Assembly: GCF_001424945.1 (NCBI RefSeq)
Contig: NZ_LMCW01000019.1
Coordinates: 1-64,000, forward strand
Direction: 5' to 3'
Origin: Rhizobium sp. Root1203
Lineage (GTDB): Bacteria > Pseudomonadota > Alphaproteobacteria > Rhizobiales > Rhizobiaceae
DNA length: 64,000 nt
Below the pieces are notes generated by a model, which had not been told where the DNA came from, made no database searches, and was given only the letters and a program-made list of their open reading frames with translations. A program made the translations under genes and the position numbers. Each line of letters begins with the position of its first letter. Position 1 is the stretch's first letter. Of the stretch, positions 1 through 8,454 are shown piece after piece.

Positions 1-100
1 AAAAGCCAATCCCTTGACCAAACCCTGATCAGAAAACCATACTTAGAGGTGGCTCACTTCTCGGTGGAAAAACCGGCTCAGTTCCGCGTGGAAACCAACA
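1..100. mobile_element. Terminal end of an IS21-family insertion sequence (rest lies outside the window)
   Basis: Two tandem copies of a roughly 24-bp repeat, each starting GGCTCA, then TTC, then GTGGAAA, lie at 51-74 and 75-100. Read outward from the gene side, the element begins TGTTGGTTTCCACGCGG. A TGT-type tip followed by repeated sub-terminal motifs is the known design of IS21-family ends, where the IstA transposase binds. The tip coincides exactly with the codon at which the adjoining dehydrogenase reading frame stops matching its family. Bases 1-50 would be internal IS sequence; no istA or istB coding sequence is visible. IS21 assignment is by motif recognition only. Confidence 0.75.
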
Positions 101-505
101 AATCACCCAATCGAGGTCACCGACCCCTCTATCCCGCAGAGGGGTCGGTATCCCCGGGAGGATCCGCGTCGGGCGGACATTCGCGTATTGATCAAAGCCT
201 TGGCAAATCGGTAGCCGCAGGCCCCACAGGGTGATGTGGTCGGCAATGTCTGGCGCGCCGACCGCGCCGAAATAGATCGCATCGTGCAATCGCAACTGCG
301 CCAGGCCGTCGTCTGGCATCATCTTCCCGTGCTTGCGGTAGTAGTCAGATCCCCAGCCGAATTGCGTTATTTCGAACCGTAGTCCGTCAGAGCGCCGTTG
401 AAGCGCCTCCAATACCTCAAGGCCTGCACCGATCACTTCCGGACCGATACCATCGGCCGGTATAGCGGCAATTTTGTGGGTGCGCTGGCCGACTGGTGCG
501 GTCAT
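101..505 (-). pseudogene. Tartrate/D-malate dehydrogenase-like protein (isocitrate/isopropylmalate dehydrogenase superfamily), truncated by IS21 end
   Basis: The first 135 residues match the N-terminal third of the NAD-dependent beta-decarboxylating dehydrogenases that act on tartrate, D-malate or 3-isopropylmalate: the IPADGIGPEV opening at residues 15-24, the FGAVGAPD block near 79-86 and an ANVRP motif at 108-112 that contributes to substrate binding. The family is about 350-360 residues long. After DLDWVI (residues 130-135) the frame runs straight into the IS21 tip at base 100 and ends after 23 unrelated residues, so the catalytic Lys/Asp and metal ligands are missing. Its ATG overlaps the stop of the upstream aldehyde dehydrogenase by four bases (ATGA), so it was the distal gene of that operon. 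The other half may lie beyond the IS element. Confidence 0.85.
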
Positions 506-1953
506 GCGAATTCCGGCAACACGGTTGCCTCCTCGTCAAACCCATAGACCGATTTGATCTCAAGGTATTCCTCGAGGCCGACGCTTCCCATCGACCTGCC
601 GATACCCGACTGCTTGTAGCCGCCCATGGGCGTAACCGAATTGGTGGCCGCTCCATTGAAACAGATGCGTCCTGCACGAAGACCGGCAGAGAATTCGTAC
701 CCCTTTTTTCTGTCGCCAGCGAACACGTAGCCACCCAAGCCGTAGGGGCTGTCGTTCGCGATCTCCAAGGCCTGTTCCTCGGAGGAGTAGGGGATTACAG
801 CGAGCACCGGACCGAAGATTTCTTCCTTGGCGATCGTCATCTCGGCTGTGACGTGGGTAAAGACGGTCGGCTTGACGAAGTAGCCCTGGTTCCGGCCCTC
901 GGGCTTGCCAGTGCCGCCGCAGGCAAGACGAGCACCTTCGTCGATGCCGATCTGAATATAGCGTTGGATGCTGTCGTACTGGGACTGGTTGACGACGGGA
1001 CCCATCGTGGTGGCCGGATCGCGCGGATCGCCAAGCTTGTACTTCGAGACCTCGTCGACCAGGTAACCGGAGACTTCGTCGATCTGGCTTTCGTGAACGA
1101 GCATCCGGCTGGGAGCATGGCACGATTGGCCGGCGTTGAAGAAGCAGCGCTGGATATTCCACCGAGCCGCCTCCTCGAGATCGGCGTCCTTGAGCACGAT
1201 GTTCGCCGACTTGCCGCCAAGCTCCAGCGAAACACGCTTGATTGTCTGCGCGGCGGCTTCGCCAACCCGGGCACCAGCGGATGTCGATCCCGTGAACGAG
1301 ATCATATCGACTTCGGGATGGGTCGACATGGCCGCGCCAACTTCGCTGCCCCGGCCAATGATGAGGTTGAATACACCAGCGGGAACGCCCGCCTTTTCGA
1401 AGACCTCCGCGAGAATGATCGAGCTGATCGGCGATGCGTCTGAGGGCTTTGAAAGCACGGTGCATCCCGCTGCGATCGCGTAAATCGCTTTGATGACCGG
1501 CGTTTGGACGGGCCAGTTCCAAGGTGAGATCAGCGCGCAAACGCCGATCGGCTCGCGGCGGATGATAGTGCCGCCGAGGCGGCTCTCGAAATGGTATGTC
1601 CGCAAAAGGTCGCGGGCCACCTTCATATGGCCGATGGGGCCGGTTGCCTGCGCTCGTGCACTGACAGGAATGCCCACTTCTTGCGCCATGACGTCGGCGA
1701 ACTCGTCGACGCGTTCCTCGTAGGCGGCGATGATGCGGTCGATGAGTTCGGCGCGCTCTTCGAGTGACGTTTTGGAAAAGGTCTCAAAGGCGCGGCGAGC
1801 TGCCAAGGCTGCCTTGTCCACATCGGAAGCCATGCCACCTGTGGCGACGGACGCGAACGGCGTTTCCGTGTATGGGTCCGTCAACAGCTTCTGGCCTGCC
1901 TTGGCAGGCTCCTGCCAGCGGCCATCGATGTAGAGATTTCCGTAGTGTTTCAT
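502..1953 (-). CDS. NAD(P)-dependent aldehyde dehydrogenase
   Basis: A 483-residue soluble ALDH-superfamily enzyme oxidising an aldehyde to a carboxylate. Visible landmarks are the SPWNWP oxyanion/cofactor motif (Asn146), FTGST at 220-224, catalytic base Glu244 in LELGGKS, and nucleophile Cys278 in FFNAGQSC. Length is normal. The ATG at 1953 was chosen because GGAGTAAG sits just upstream and the protein starts in the family style (MKHYGNLYIDGRW); a longer frame upstream has no such start. It lies between an SDR (25 bp upstream) and the truncated tartrate-type dehydrogenase (4-bp overlap). Substrate cannot be read from sequence; operon context suggests an aldehyde formed from a sugar acid. Confidence 0.92.
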   Translation of the reverse strand: MKHYGNLYIDGRWQEPAKAGQKLLTDPYTETPFASVATGGMASDVDKAALAARRAFETFSKTSLEERAELIDRIIAAYEERVDEFADVMAQEVGIPVSARAQATGPIGHMKVARDLLRTYHFESRLGGTIIRREPIGVCALISPWNWPVQTPVIKAIYAIAAGCTVLSKPSDASPISSIILAEVFEKAGVPAGVFNLIIGRGSEVGAAMSTHPEVDMISFTGSTSAGARVGEAAAQTIKRVSLELGGKSANIVLKDADLEEAARWNIQRCFFNAGQSCHAPSRMLVHESQIDEVSGYLVDEVSKYKLGDPRDPATTMGPVVNQSQYDSIQRYIQIGIDEGARLACGGTGKPEGRNQGYFVKPTVFTHVTAEMTIAKEEIFGPVLAVIPYSSEEQALEIANDSPYGLGGYVFAGDRKKGYEFSAGLRAGRICFNGAATNSVTPMGGYKQSGIGRSMGSVGLEEYLEIKSVYGFDEEATVLPEFA

Positions 1954-1978
1954 CAACTTACTCCGCTTGATCGATCGA

Positions 1979-2803
1979 TCAGAAGCTGTGTGTGTAACCG
2001 CCGTCGCAAGCGATCGTCTGCCCGGTGATGAAGGAGGCGGCAGGCGACGAGAGGAACATCGTGATGCCAACCAAGTCCGATGGGACGATCGTGCGCGGTA
2101 TGCACTGGAGATCGATGTTCCGCTGAAGGATTTCCTGGGTCAGGCTGGCTTTGCGCTCGGCGACCTCGGTCGCGACGGTGCCGGGACGAATGCAGTTCGC
2201 TGTGACACCAAACGGCCCAAGTTCGCGGGCGAGAGAGTTTGTCATCCCGATCAGCGCCGATTTCGAGGTCACGTAATGGAGGTAGTTCTTTGTTCCACGG
2301 TGGACGGAGGCAGACGAGATATTAATGATGCGACCAAATCCACGATCCCGCATCCCGGAGGCTGCGGCAGCGGCACAGAAGAACACGCCGTTCACGTTGA
2401 CGTCCATCACCTTCTGCCATTCCGACTCCGGTATCTCGTCAAACGGCCGTTTGACGAGTGCGGAGAACAGGGATGCGTTGTTGACCAGAACATCGATGCG
2501 ACCGAATTCCTTTTGAACCGCAGCGACCATTGCATCGACTGAATCCTTCTTGGAGACATCGACCGACAACCCCAAGGACTTGCCACCCGCTTCCGAAATC
2601 TCTTTCGCAACGCTTTCGGAGTTGGCAAGGCTAAGGTCGGCAACTACGGCAATCGCTCCGGCTGCTGCGAACTGGCGGGCGAGTTCGCGGCCGATGCCTT
2701 GTCCTGACCCCGTCACGAGGACGACCCGGTCTTTAACACTGAAGTCACGAGCTTCCGCTAGGAGAGGCGAAGCTAAGTTGTTCGAGGCGGTTCCAATGTT
2801 CAC
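1979..2803 (-). CDS. Short-chain dehydrogenase/reductase (SDR)
   Basis: A 274-residue classical SDR. The cofactor loop TGSGQGIG is at 31-38, the NNAS motif at 108-111, and the catalytic Ser164, Tyr177 and Lys181 (YVTSK) are present. An acidic residue after beta-2 (ADL, 55-57) suggests NAD(H) preference. About 20 extra N-terminal residues precede the Rossmann fold. Start is GTG at 2803 with GGAGG six bases upstream. It is first in an operon with the downstream ALDH and the truncated tartrate-type dehydrogenase. Likely oxidises a secondary alcohol of a polyol or sugar acid; the substrate is unknown. Confidence 0.9.
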   Translation of the reverse strand: MNIGTASNNLASPLLAEARDFSVKDRVVLVTGSGQGIGRELARQFAAAGAIAVVADLSLANSESVAKEISEAGGKSLGLSVDVSKKDSVDAMVAAVQKEFGRIDVLVNNASLFSALVKRPFDEIPESEWQKVMDVNVNGVFFCAAAAASGMRDRGFGRIINISSASVHRGTKNYLHYVTSKSALIGMTNSLARELGPFGVTANCIRPGTVATEVAERKASLTQEILQRNIDLQCIPRTIVPSDLVGITMFLSSPAASFITGQTIACDGGYTHSF

Positions 2804-2906
2804 GATAGTCCTCCGATAGACTTTCCAACTGGACTATCGCTTTGCGGTCCAGTGGATCGATGTGATTCCTCAGGCCGCCAAGTCGGCGGCTATGTTCTTT
2901 TTGGGC

Positions 2907-3695
2907 TCAGCGAAACGAGGCGGCTGTCGCGATCGCCGTGTTCGTCAGGAAGCCGGTGTCACTGCCAGTCGAGACGTAGCGCGCGCCCATGCGAAGTATT
3001 TCCTTCGCGATCTCGGGACGCGTGTTGAGGCCGCCCACGCCCAGGTGCTTGCCTTTCGCATTGCAGACTTCGAGGACGTGCTTGTACGCCTCCATCACCT
3101 TGGGGCTGTCTAGCTGGCCGGGAATTCCTAGTGAATTGCAGAGATCGTTGCTTCCCACTAGCAGCATGTCCATGCCATCGACCGACGCGATGTCGGCGGC
3201 GTTTGCGACAGCGTTTACAGACTCGATCATGCCAACGACCAAGGTCGCCTCGTTCATCTTCGCCATTGTCTCGGCAGCTGGACCGCCACGGAAGAGCGTG
3301 TGGGCGTTCGTTGCGAGAAGGGAGCGATCGCCTTTGGGGGCGAACAATGCTGCCTCAACGATGTCTTCCGCCTGGGCCTTGGTCTCAACGTGAGGAACGA
3401 TCACGCCTTGCGCGCCCGTTTCGAGCGTGCGGCTGATGTCCGCCTTGTTGTGCCCCGCCACTCGGACGAGCGGCGTCACACCCAGTGCTGCCGCCGTGAT
3501 GCTTATTTGGCTGACAGTCTCGAGCGAGAAGCTGTTGTGCTCCAGATCTATATAGAGGCAGTCGAAGCCCGCGCTTCGGGCGATCGCTGCGATCTCGACA
3601 CCGCGGACGATGCGCACAATCATGCCAACAGCGACTTCGCCGGCGTTCATACGCGTCTTCATCTGGTTTCTGATAGGCGTTTCGATCGGATGCAT
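2907..3695 (-). CDS. HpcH/HpaI-family aldolase (2-keto-3-deoxy sugar-acid or hydroxyketoacid aldolase type)
   Basis: A 262-residue class II aldolase of the HpcH/HpaI/citrate-lyase beta family, which splits 2-keto-3-deoxy acids into pyruvate plus an aldehyde. Seen: the acidic/histidine pair in YIDLEHNSF (Glu52, His53), substrate-binding Arg78 in LVRVAG, GVIVPHVET (98-106), and metal ligands Glu148 (MIES) and Asp174 (GSNDL). Start at 3695 is supported by GGAA six bases upstream; an upstream ATG at 3749 lacks a ribosome site. It sits 103 bp upstream of the SDR-ALDH pair on the same strand, so it can be co-transcribed and its aldehyde product could feed that ALDH. Relatives include 2-dehydro-3-deoxyglucarate aldolase (GarL) and HpaI; which substrate applies here is not determinable. 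Confidence 0.9.
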   Translation of the reverse strand: MHPIETPIRNQMKTRMNAGEVAVGMIVRIVRGVEIAAIARSAGFDCLYIDLEHNSFSLETVSQISITAAALGVTPLVRVAGHNKADISRTLETGAQGVIVPHVETKAQAEDIVEAALFAPKGDRSLLATNAHTLFRGGPAAETMAKMNEATLVVGMIESVNAVANAADIASVDGMDMLLVGSNDLCNSLGIPGQLDSPKVMEAYKHVLEVCNAKGKHLGVGGLNTRPEIAKEILRMGARYVSTGSDTGFLTNTAIATAASFR

Positions 3696-3821
3696 ATGGA
3701 ATTCCAAACTCGCGGGACGCCCGCGTTCTGACTTCATCATTCGTGCCATCTGGCTGTGCTAAGGTTGTGAAGGCAACGATGATCGCGATCAAGAGCGCCG
3801 GAGGGTCGAGGGCCAGCAGCA

Positions 3822-3836
3822 ATAACAGGATGTTAT
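3822..3836. promoter_or_regulatory. Candidate operator: short inverted repeat between aldolase and bicupin genes
   Basis: ATAACA-GGA-TGTTAT is a perfect 6-3-6 inverted repeat in the divergent gap, 127 bp from the aldolase start and 95 bp from the bicupin start. Position and symmetry suit a regulator site for either or both genes. Only the symmetry is seen; no regulator is adjacent. Confidence 0.3.
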
Positions 3837-3930
3837 AGCTCAATTTTGGGGAGGATTACGGAGCGACCCACTTTTCGATTATCTGAAGGCAACCGGAAGG
3901 TTTTCACCGAAGACAAGAGAGGAGTGAAAG

Positions 3931-4770
3931 ATGCGTATTTCAGATGTAGCTAGTGCAGAGGGCGGCGCAGTCGGATCGATGCGTGTAGGGAAGCTCGATC
4001 AGAAGTTCCTGCTGCAGGGAGAGGATGGCTCTCCGAACAACTACCTGCTCAACGTAGGTCTCACGGGCTCCGGCGGTTGGGGCACTCCGCGCCACCGCCA
4101 CAACTTCGATCAGATCCGCTACGTCCTCAAGGGCAAATACCCGGCCTCTCCGCACAAGATCATGGGCGAGGGCTCCGTGGCCTACTTCCCGGAAAGCGTC
4201 CATTACGGGCCGCAGGATCGGCCGGAGGGCCTCGAAATGATGGTTATCCAGTTCGGTGGCGCGAGCGGAGAAGGCTTCCTCAGCACACCACTTCGTGAAG
4301 CTGCGAACGAGGCTCTCAAGGCCAAGGGCGAGTTCAAGGACGGCATTTTCACGTGGTTTGACGACAAGGGTCAGAAGCACAACGTGGATGGCGCGACGGC
4401 TTGCTACGAAGAAGCGATGGGCAAGAAAATGGTGCTCGCCAAGCCTCGCTACGACGACGTCGTCATGATGGACCCGGAATCCTACGATTGGATCGCTACG
4501 GGTAAGCCGGGTGTCTCGACGAAGCTTCTTGGTATCTTCACCGAGCGCAACACCAAGATTGGCTTTATCAAGGTGGATGCCGGCGCGACGTTCAACACTG
4601 GCTCGCGTGACCAGATCGATGTGCTCTTCATGAGCAAGGGGAACATCACGGTTGATGGCAAAACCTACGGAGACAAGACGGCGATCGAGCTTCTGCCGTC
4701 CGACGCTCCGGTGGACATCAGGGCCAACGAAGAGTCGCTGTTCTTCACGGTCACGCTGCCGAAATTCTGA
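3931..4770 (+). CDS. Two-domain cupin (bicupin) protein
   Basis: A 279-residue protein with an N-terminal cupin barrel (GTPRHRHNFDQ, metal-type histidines His55 and His57, then the YVLKGKY turn) and a second, metal-ligand-poor cupin-like fold in the C-terminal half (around 215-275). It has no signal peptide, so it is probably cytoplasmic. GAGGAG lies just ahead of the ATG, and a strong hairpin follows the stop, so it looks monocistronic. It is divergent from the aldolase/SDR/ALDH operon, suggesting a role in the same sugar-acid pathway, for example isomerase- or dioxygenase-like. No specific function is assigned. Confidence 0.85.
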   Translation: MRISDVASAEGGAVGSMRVGKLDQKFLLQGEDGSPNNYLLNVGLTGSGGWGTPRHRHNFDQIRYVLKGKYPASPHKIMGEGSVAYFPESVHYGPQDRPEGLEMMVIQFGGASGEGFLSTPLREAANEALKAKGEFKDGIFTWFDDKGQKHNVDGATACYEEAMGKKMVLAKPRYDDVVMMDPESYDWIATGKPGVSTKLLGIFTERNTKIGFIKVDAGATFNTGSRDQIDVLFMSKGNITVDGKTYGDKTAIELLPSDAPVDIRANEESLFFTVTLPKF

Positions 4771-4780
4771 TAACTCCAAA

Positions 4781-4812
4781 TGCCGGCGTGACCCGTCACG
4801 CCGGCATTATTG
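4781..4812 (+). terminator. Rho-independent terminator after bicupin gene
   Basis: TGCCGGCGTGA and TCACGCCGGCA form a perfect 11-bp stem with a CCCG loop, followed by TTATT. It begins 10 bp after the bicupin stop. Confidence 0.85.
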
Positions 4813-5372
4813 TACCTCCAGCATTCGCTCCTGTCTGATCTTGCCGCGAAGAGCATCCGCTGCCAGCGAGCGCAAAACTATTCTATCTCCGACTGAGATC
4901 GCAGGGATCGCATCCTCGGCAACACGCTCGATGACCAGCGAACTAAACTCTCTGGTAGGTAAACAAGCCCATATCCCGGCTGCGGGGCGGGCCTGTGAAA
5001 GGTTCAAGCGGCGACAATGTCCATTGAGACTGTCGGGTCGTGTTCCCGCTACCCGCTCCAAGCTGCCGCCGCCCAACCCAAGGCCGAAGCGTTGAAAAAT
5101 CGGAAAAATCCGGGCCGGGCATTTCGTTCGCGATTTCAAACGGTTTTGTCGCTGTTCAACTGAAATCGAAGCGAAGACCGACGGCGCTCGCGGTGGGACG
5201 TAAGCGGTGTTTTCGCACATTGACCAAGCGCGAAAGGCCGTTCCGAAAACTACCGCTGTTGATGGCAAGAGCGCCCGAACCGGACGTATATAAAAATCCG
5301 ATGGCAATAGGAACTAAGCGATCTATGTTGGGCTAAGACTGCCAATACCAGGCCCTTACTTGAGGAAAGCAA
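4813..5372. other. Intergenic stretch without a convincing gene
   Basis: Open frames exist on both strands (for example 4807-5307 minus and 5040-5336 plus), but they are Arg/Pro/Ser-rich, lack ribosome sites and show no family motif. I see only the presumed promoter of the small gene at 5373. Confidence 0.5.
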
Positions 5373-5660
5373 ATGTCGCTTCAAACGCGCCGTGACTTGC
5401 CGCCGTTCATCCGGGACGAGAACGGCCACCTACCAATGAGCGACAAGACGGAGAATTGGCTGGTAATCGTGACGCGCGAGGCGCTCGAGGGCATCGCTTC
5501 GCCCCCCGATGCCTCCGAAGCGCGGCTACTCGAGTACGCCGACATCTTCGGCCAAGTCGCGACCTATAAGCTGGAGCATGGCCGCGCGGGGGCGGAGGAA
5601 ACAATCTGGGTGCAGATGGAGGATGTCGCGGAATGGAGAAGCACGCAATCGCCTACTTGA
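5373..5660 (+). CDS. Small hypothetical protein (95 aa), weakly DUF1488-like
   Basis: A 95-residue acidic cytoplasmic protein. TGAGGAAAGCAA precedes the ATG. The layout, an early strand with WLVIVTREALEGI followed by a helix (ARLLEYADIFGQVATYKLEHG) and a final strand, resembles the small plasmid-borne DUF1488 proteins of rhizobia, but the match is loose and I would not rely on it. It stands alone, with no same-strand partner nearby. Function unknown. Confidence 0.65.
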   Translation: MSLQTRRDLPPFIRDENGHLPMSDKTENWLVIVTREALEGIASPPDASEARLLEYADIFGQVATYKLEHGRAGAEETIWVQMEDVAEWRSTQSPT

Positions 5661-6491
5661 ACCTTGGCCCTAGTCGTAGATCGACCGGATGAATTCGCCC
5701 GTCAGGCAACTCCGAACGCGGCGAGTGCCTGAATGGAACGCTGCGAATCACCAGAGACCGTCCGCTCCGGCCATATCCACCTGAATGATCAATCGTCATC
5801 GAACGCCTTGCCATATGCCCGGCCTTTGATCGGTAGAAGTGCGATTTAAGCGGCATTATGGAGCAAATGCCACAAGATCGGCCCAGGCATCCTGTAGAGC
5901 CAAATGCGCACGCGGCCGATGACGGAGCCCAACCCTTTCACTACCAACAGAATTGCGATTAGCCTCGGTCGCTTGGCCAACCGCCGGATATCGCGGCGCG
6001 GGTGTCTATCAACGAGATGACCTGCTACCGGCAATTTACCTCAAGCACGCGACCGCTCGCACATCGGTTTTCCGGACCAGAAGGAAAAGTCCTTCCCTGC
6101 CGTTGACCAGGACGGCTTGATTTTCGATGGGAAGCTTGAAGAGGTAGATGACATTCCCGGCAATCTCGCGGCTCTGGTCAACGAAATCCCATCTGTTTTC
6201 GGCGTTCAACGTGTAAAGCCCGTCGTTACCCGCGTTAGCCACCATAACGCCACCCGGAAACTCCGTCGGCATTGACGGTACCAAACCGATAGTGAGATTG
6301 CTTGCGGCGTTTGTTGCCACCATGGAACACTGATCGCAATCTCGCGGACGGAGTTCCAGACGCTCCCGGTGCGATCTTCGGCTATTCGCCTTGCATCAAC
6401 CATACGCAAATTATCCCCATGGCGTGTGATGCGGTAGAGATTACACATGCGGCAGTCATCTCCCTGACGCCTGCCGTTGCGTAATGCGACA
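5661..6491. other. Gene-poor stretch with possible decayed fragments
   Basis: No intact gene is convincing. On the minus strand, 6036-6323 encodes 95 residues with two GLY/GLF-type strands (DGLYTLN, EGLFLLV) that resemble blades of a beta-propeller sensor, and 6206-6448 starts MCNLYRIT, an opening seen in SRAP-family peptidases, but neither continues as a family member. They are most likely remnants. Confidence 0.4.
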
Positions 6492-6902
6492 TCAGTCTAT
6501 CGCTCGCAGCCGTTTCTCCTCCCATTGATGGTATTGTTCTGCGATCATTTTTCGACGTTCTTCTTTCTGGCGTTCGGCCTCTTTGCGACGAGTTTCCTCC
6601 CGTCTAGCTTTTCTTGCCGCAGCAGCCTTTTTGGCCCTTGTTGTTGTCTTCGTTTTTTCCACGGCATTGAGCTTAGCCGGTGCATAGCCAGGTGACCTGC
6701 GAAAATGCCATTCGACGTTGCCCGGATCGAAACCGATATCGGGGTCCCTGTACATAAGAAAGCGTCGGGACGGGTAGGTCGGAGTGGCGTCAACCAAGTC
6801 GACATAGAAGTTTTCGAACGCGGCCTGCCACCTCTGGCAGACGTGAGCGCCCGACGCCAACACATCGAGATACTGTTGCTGGAGGAATTGTTGTTTGTCC
6901 AT
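6492..6902 (-). CDS. Hypothetical protein with HNH-associated-like segment and basic coiled-coil tail
   Basis: A 136-residue protein. Residues 21-66 (VCQRWQAAFENFYVDL, then MYRDP, then FDPGNVEWH) follow the pattern C-x2-W-x3-F-x2-F...D...P-x-N-x-x-W found in short plasmid and phage proteins related to HNH endonucleases, but no HNH catalytic triad is visible. Residues 80-136 are an Arg/Lys/Glu-rich helix, probably a coiled coil. No good ribosome site precedes the ATG. It stands alone in the eroded zone. Possibly a DNA-binding remnant; function unknown. Confidence 0.55.
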   Translation of the reverse strand: MDKQQFLQQQYLDVLASGAHVCQRWQAAFENFYVDLVDATPTYPSRRFLMYRDPDIGFDPGNVEWHFRRSPGYAPAKLNAVEKTKTTTRAKKAAAARKARREETRRKEAERQKEERRKMIAEQYHQWEEKRLRAID

Positions 6903-7106
6903 GAGATCAAAAATACCGCTTATCTGGAACGGATCAAGAACAAAGTTAACAGTTGAAGCCCACGATCAAGTTCTCGGTCATTGCGAGGCCCTCGGAAATG
7001 TTGGCCGAAGAGGTAAACTCTCGACGTATCGCCAAAACTTAATCTTGTTGATGAGCGGTCATCTTATTGCCGAAGTGTAAGCGAAAAGTTCGTTGTGGAG
7101 GTAGTC

Positions 7107-7349
7107 ATGCAGCATCGCTCTGAAGATCGCTATATCGAACTTACAACCCGACTTCGGTCGGTTGAGGCATTCTGCCAGTTCCTTTCCGAAGGCGGAACCG
7201 TTCGGATCGCCGAGAACGACGGTGCAGCGTTTGAGGATGTTACGAGGGTGATTCTCTCAAGGCAAAAACGGGAGGCCGAGGGCCTCCGTAAGATGAGGCG
7301 GAATCTGTTCCCCGAAAGTCCGGATGACGATTTTCCGCCCAGTCACTAG
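7107..7349 (+). CDS. Small hypothetical protein (80 aa)
   Basis: A charged, mostly helical 80-residue protein (QHRSEDRYIELTTRL... ILSRQKREAEGLRKMRRN). The ATG at 7107 is chosen because GGAGG lies five bases before it; the GTG at 7095 would place the ribosome site inside the gene. No family recognised. Isolated among other small genes. Confidence 0.55.
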   Translation: MQHRSEDRYIELTTRLRSVEAFCQFLSEGGTVRIAENDGAAFEDVTRVILSRQKREAEGLRKMRRNLFPESPDDDFPPSH

Positions 7350-7374
7350 GGCATTTGTCGTTCAAGGAGCCTAG

Positions 7375-7557
7375 CTACTCGGCGGCCTGTTGCATCGGAT
7401 ACCCCTCGAATGGCTCAACAAGCGCGATCAGCTCCAACTCATTGATCATCTGGTGCTGGTCGGAGCCAGGCACGGCCAAAGTCCGAAAGTCTCGCTCCTC
7501 GCCAAAGATTGTGGAGACTTGGACAATTGTTATCCGCCCAAACTCGACGGCCTCCAC
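7375..7557 (-). CDS. Possible small acidic hypothetical protein
   Basis: A 60-residue acidic frame (VEAVEFGRITIVQVSTIFGEERDF...MINELELIALVEPFEG) with protein-like composition. The reading frame stays open about 20 codons further upstream to a ribosome-site-like AGGTGA but without ATG/GTG/TTG there, so the true start is unclear; GTG at 7557 is only a default. It follows the DUF2934 gene on the same strand. Could be a truncated gene. Confidence 0.35.
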   Translation of the reverse strand: MEAVEFGRITIVQVSTIFGEERDFRTLAVPGSDQHQMINELELIALVEPFEGYPMQQAAE

Positions 7558-7646
7558 TTCGGCAACGACCGCGCTGAGCTGTGCACCTTCGTCTGTCGTG
7601 TCTTCTATTTTGTCACCTCATCGCATTGCCCAGCGCCAGAGCAGGC

Positions 7647-7958
7647 TCAAGGTCCTTCAGTCCGCTTCAGCTGCTGGCGGACTGGCTTCTTGCCAGTTGT
7701 TATCTCGACTTCTGGCACCGGTTCCGTCGATGGTTGGTCAGTCGTCTGATCAACATGGTCCTCATCACCCCATTTCACCTGCTCGTCCTCACGATCATCT
7801 TCGTCGATGAGTTCCTGCAACGTTTCGTGCTCGTCATCGCCGCTAATTTCGTCGAGGGCCTGAAGCCAGTGTTTCAGGGCTGCGCCCTCAGGGCGGCCTT
7901 CGTCCTCCCAGAGCTGATAGGCGCGGAGCCGTGTGCGTTCGTGTAGGTCGTCGGCCAT
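7647..7958 (-). CDS. DUF2934 domain protein
   Basis: A 103-residue acidic protein. The N-terminal HERTRLRAYQLWEDEGRPEG segment (6-25) is the DUF2934 signature, common in small stress-associated proteins of rhizobia. The rest is a low-complexity Asp/Glu tail, then a Lys/Arg end. GGAGG is five bases upstream of the ATG. It is 13 bp downstream of the PPOX-like gene on the same strand, so the two are probably an operon. Function of DUF2934 is unknown. Confidence 0.85.
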   Translation of the reverse strand: MADDLHERTRLRAYQLWEDEGRPEGAALKHWLQALDEISGDDEHETLQELIDEDDREDEQVKWGDEDHVDQTTDQPSTEPVPEVEITTGKKPVRQQLKRTEGP

Positions 7959-7971
7959 CGCATCCTCCGTC

Positions 7972-8454
7972 CTACATAGCCACTTTGGCGTTGTCGCCCA
8001 TGTCGGGTTTAACGCTGCTCAACGCGGCCGCCGCCATCTTGATGTAGCTGACGATAGTGCCCGGGCTATCCCAATATTCGGCGAATGAAGGCGTCACCTT
8101 CAAAACTCGGATGGAAGGATCGTCGGGGTTTTCCCACCATGCCTTAGCGGGCGTGGACCAAAGCTCCTTGATCCGGTCTCGGTCATTCAGCACTTCCGCA
8201 GTACCAGAGACAGAGACGTATTTTTGACCCTTACTGTCGGCGAACGCCAAGCAAACTTCCGGACGTTGTGCGATCTCATCGTCCTTATGTCCCTCTGCAT
8301 CAGTGAGAAAATAGAACGCGTTTTCTAGACGATCCGCATGAGAAGCCATCGGGCGAGCACGCAAATCGCTTGCTGACTGCGTGGTCAGCATGCAGAAGCC
8401 GATCTTCTCCGTCAGGCTCCAAACTGTATCAACGTCGTTGGCCGTGTCAGTCAT
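7972..8454 (-). CDS. Pyridoxamine 5'-phosphate oxidase-like (general stress protein 26 type) flavin-binding protein
   Basis: A 160-residue PPOX-fold protein: the beta-barrel start (TEKIGFCMLTTQSASDLRARPM), the TDAEGHKDDEI loop and CLAFADSKGQKYVSVSGTAEVL strands match the general stress protein 26 group, which bind FMN, FAD or F420 in related proteins. GGAGG precedes the chosen ATG at 8454; an upstream extension of the frame has no start support. Probably co-transcribed with the DUF2934 gene. Possibly a stress-response flavin reductase or heme-handling protein; the substrate is unknown. Confidence 0.85.
   Translation of the reverse strand: MTDTANDVDTVWSLTEKIGFCMLTTQSASDLRARPMASHADRLENAFYFLTDAEGHKDDEIAQRPEVCLAFADSKGQKYVSVSGTAEVLNDRDRIKELWSTPAKAWWENPDDPSIRVLKVTPSFAEYWDSPGTIVSYIKMAAAALSSVKPDMGDNAKVAM

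Noticed and set aside
496..1443. A 315-codon plus-strand frame opposite the first aldehyde dehydrogenase
   Set aside because: Antisense shadow of a gene with intact catalytic motifs; no ribosome site.
1968..1981. Palindrome TGATCGATCGATCA between SDR and ALDH
   Set aside because: A simple GATC/CGAT repeat in a short intra-operon gap that overlaps the SDR stop; no reason to call it an operator.
4807..5307. A 166-codon minus-strand frame after the bicupin terminator
   Set aside because: Begins in a low-complexity Arg/Pro/Ser region, lacks a ribosome site, and ends next to the terminator. No recognisable domain.
6206..6448. MCNLYRIT start resembling SRAP (YedK-type) peptidases
   Set aside because: Only the first eight residues look similar; the catalytic Cys2 is there but the rest of the family fold is missing, so coincidence or a remnant cannot be separated.
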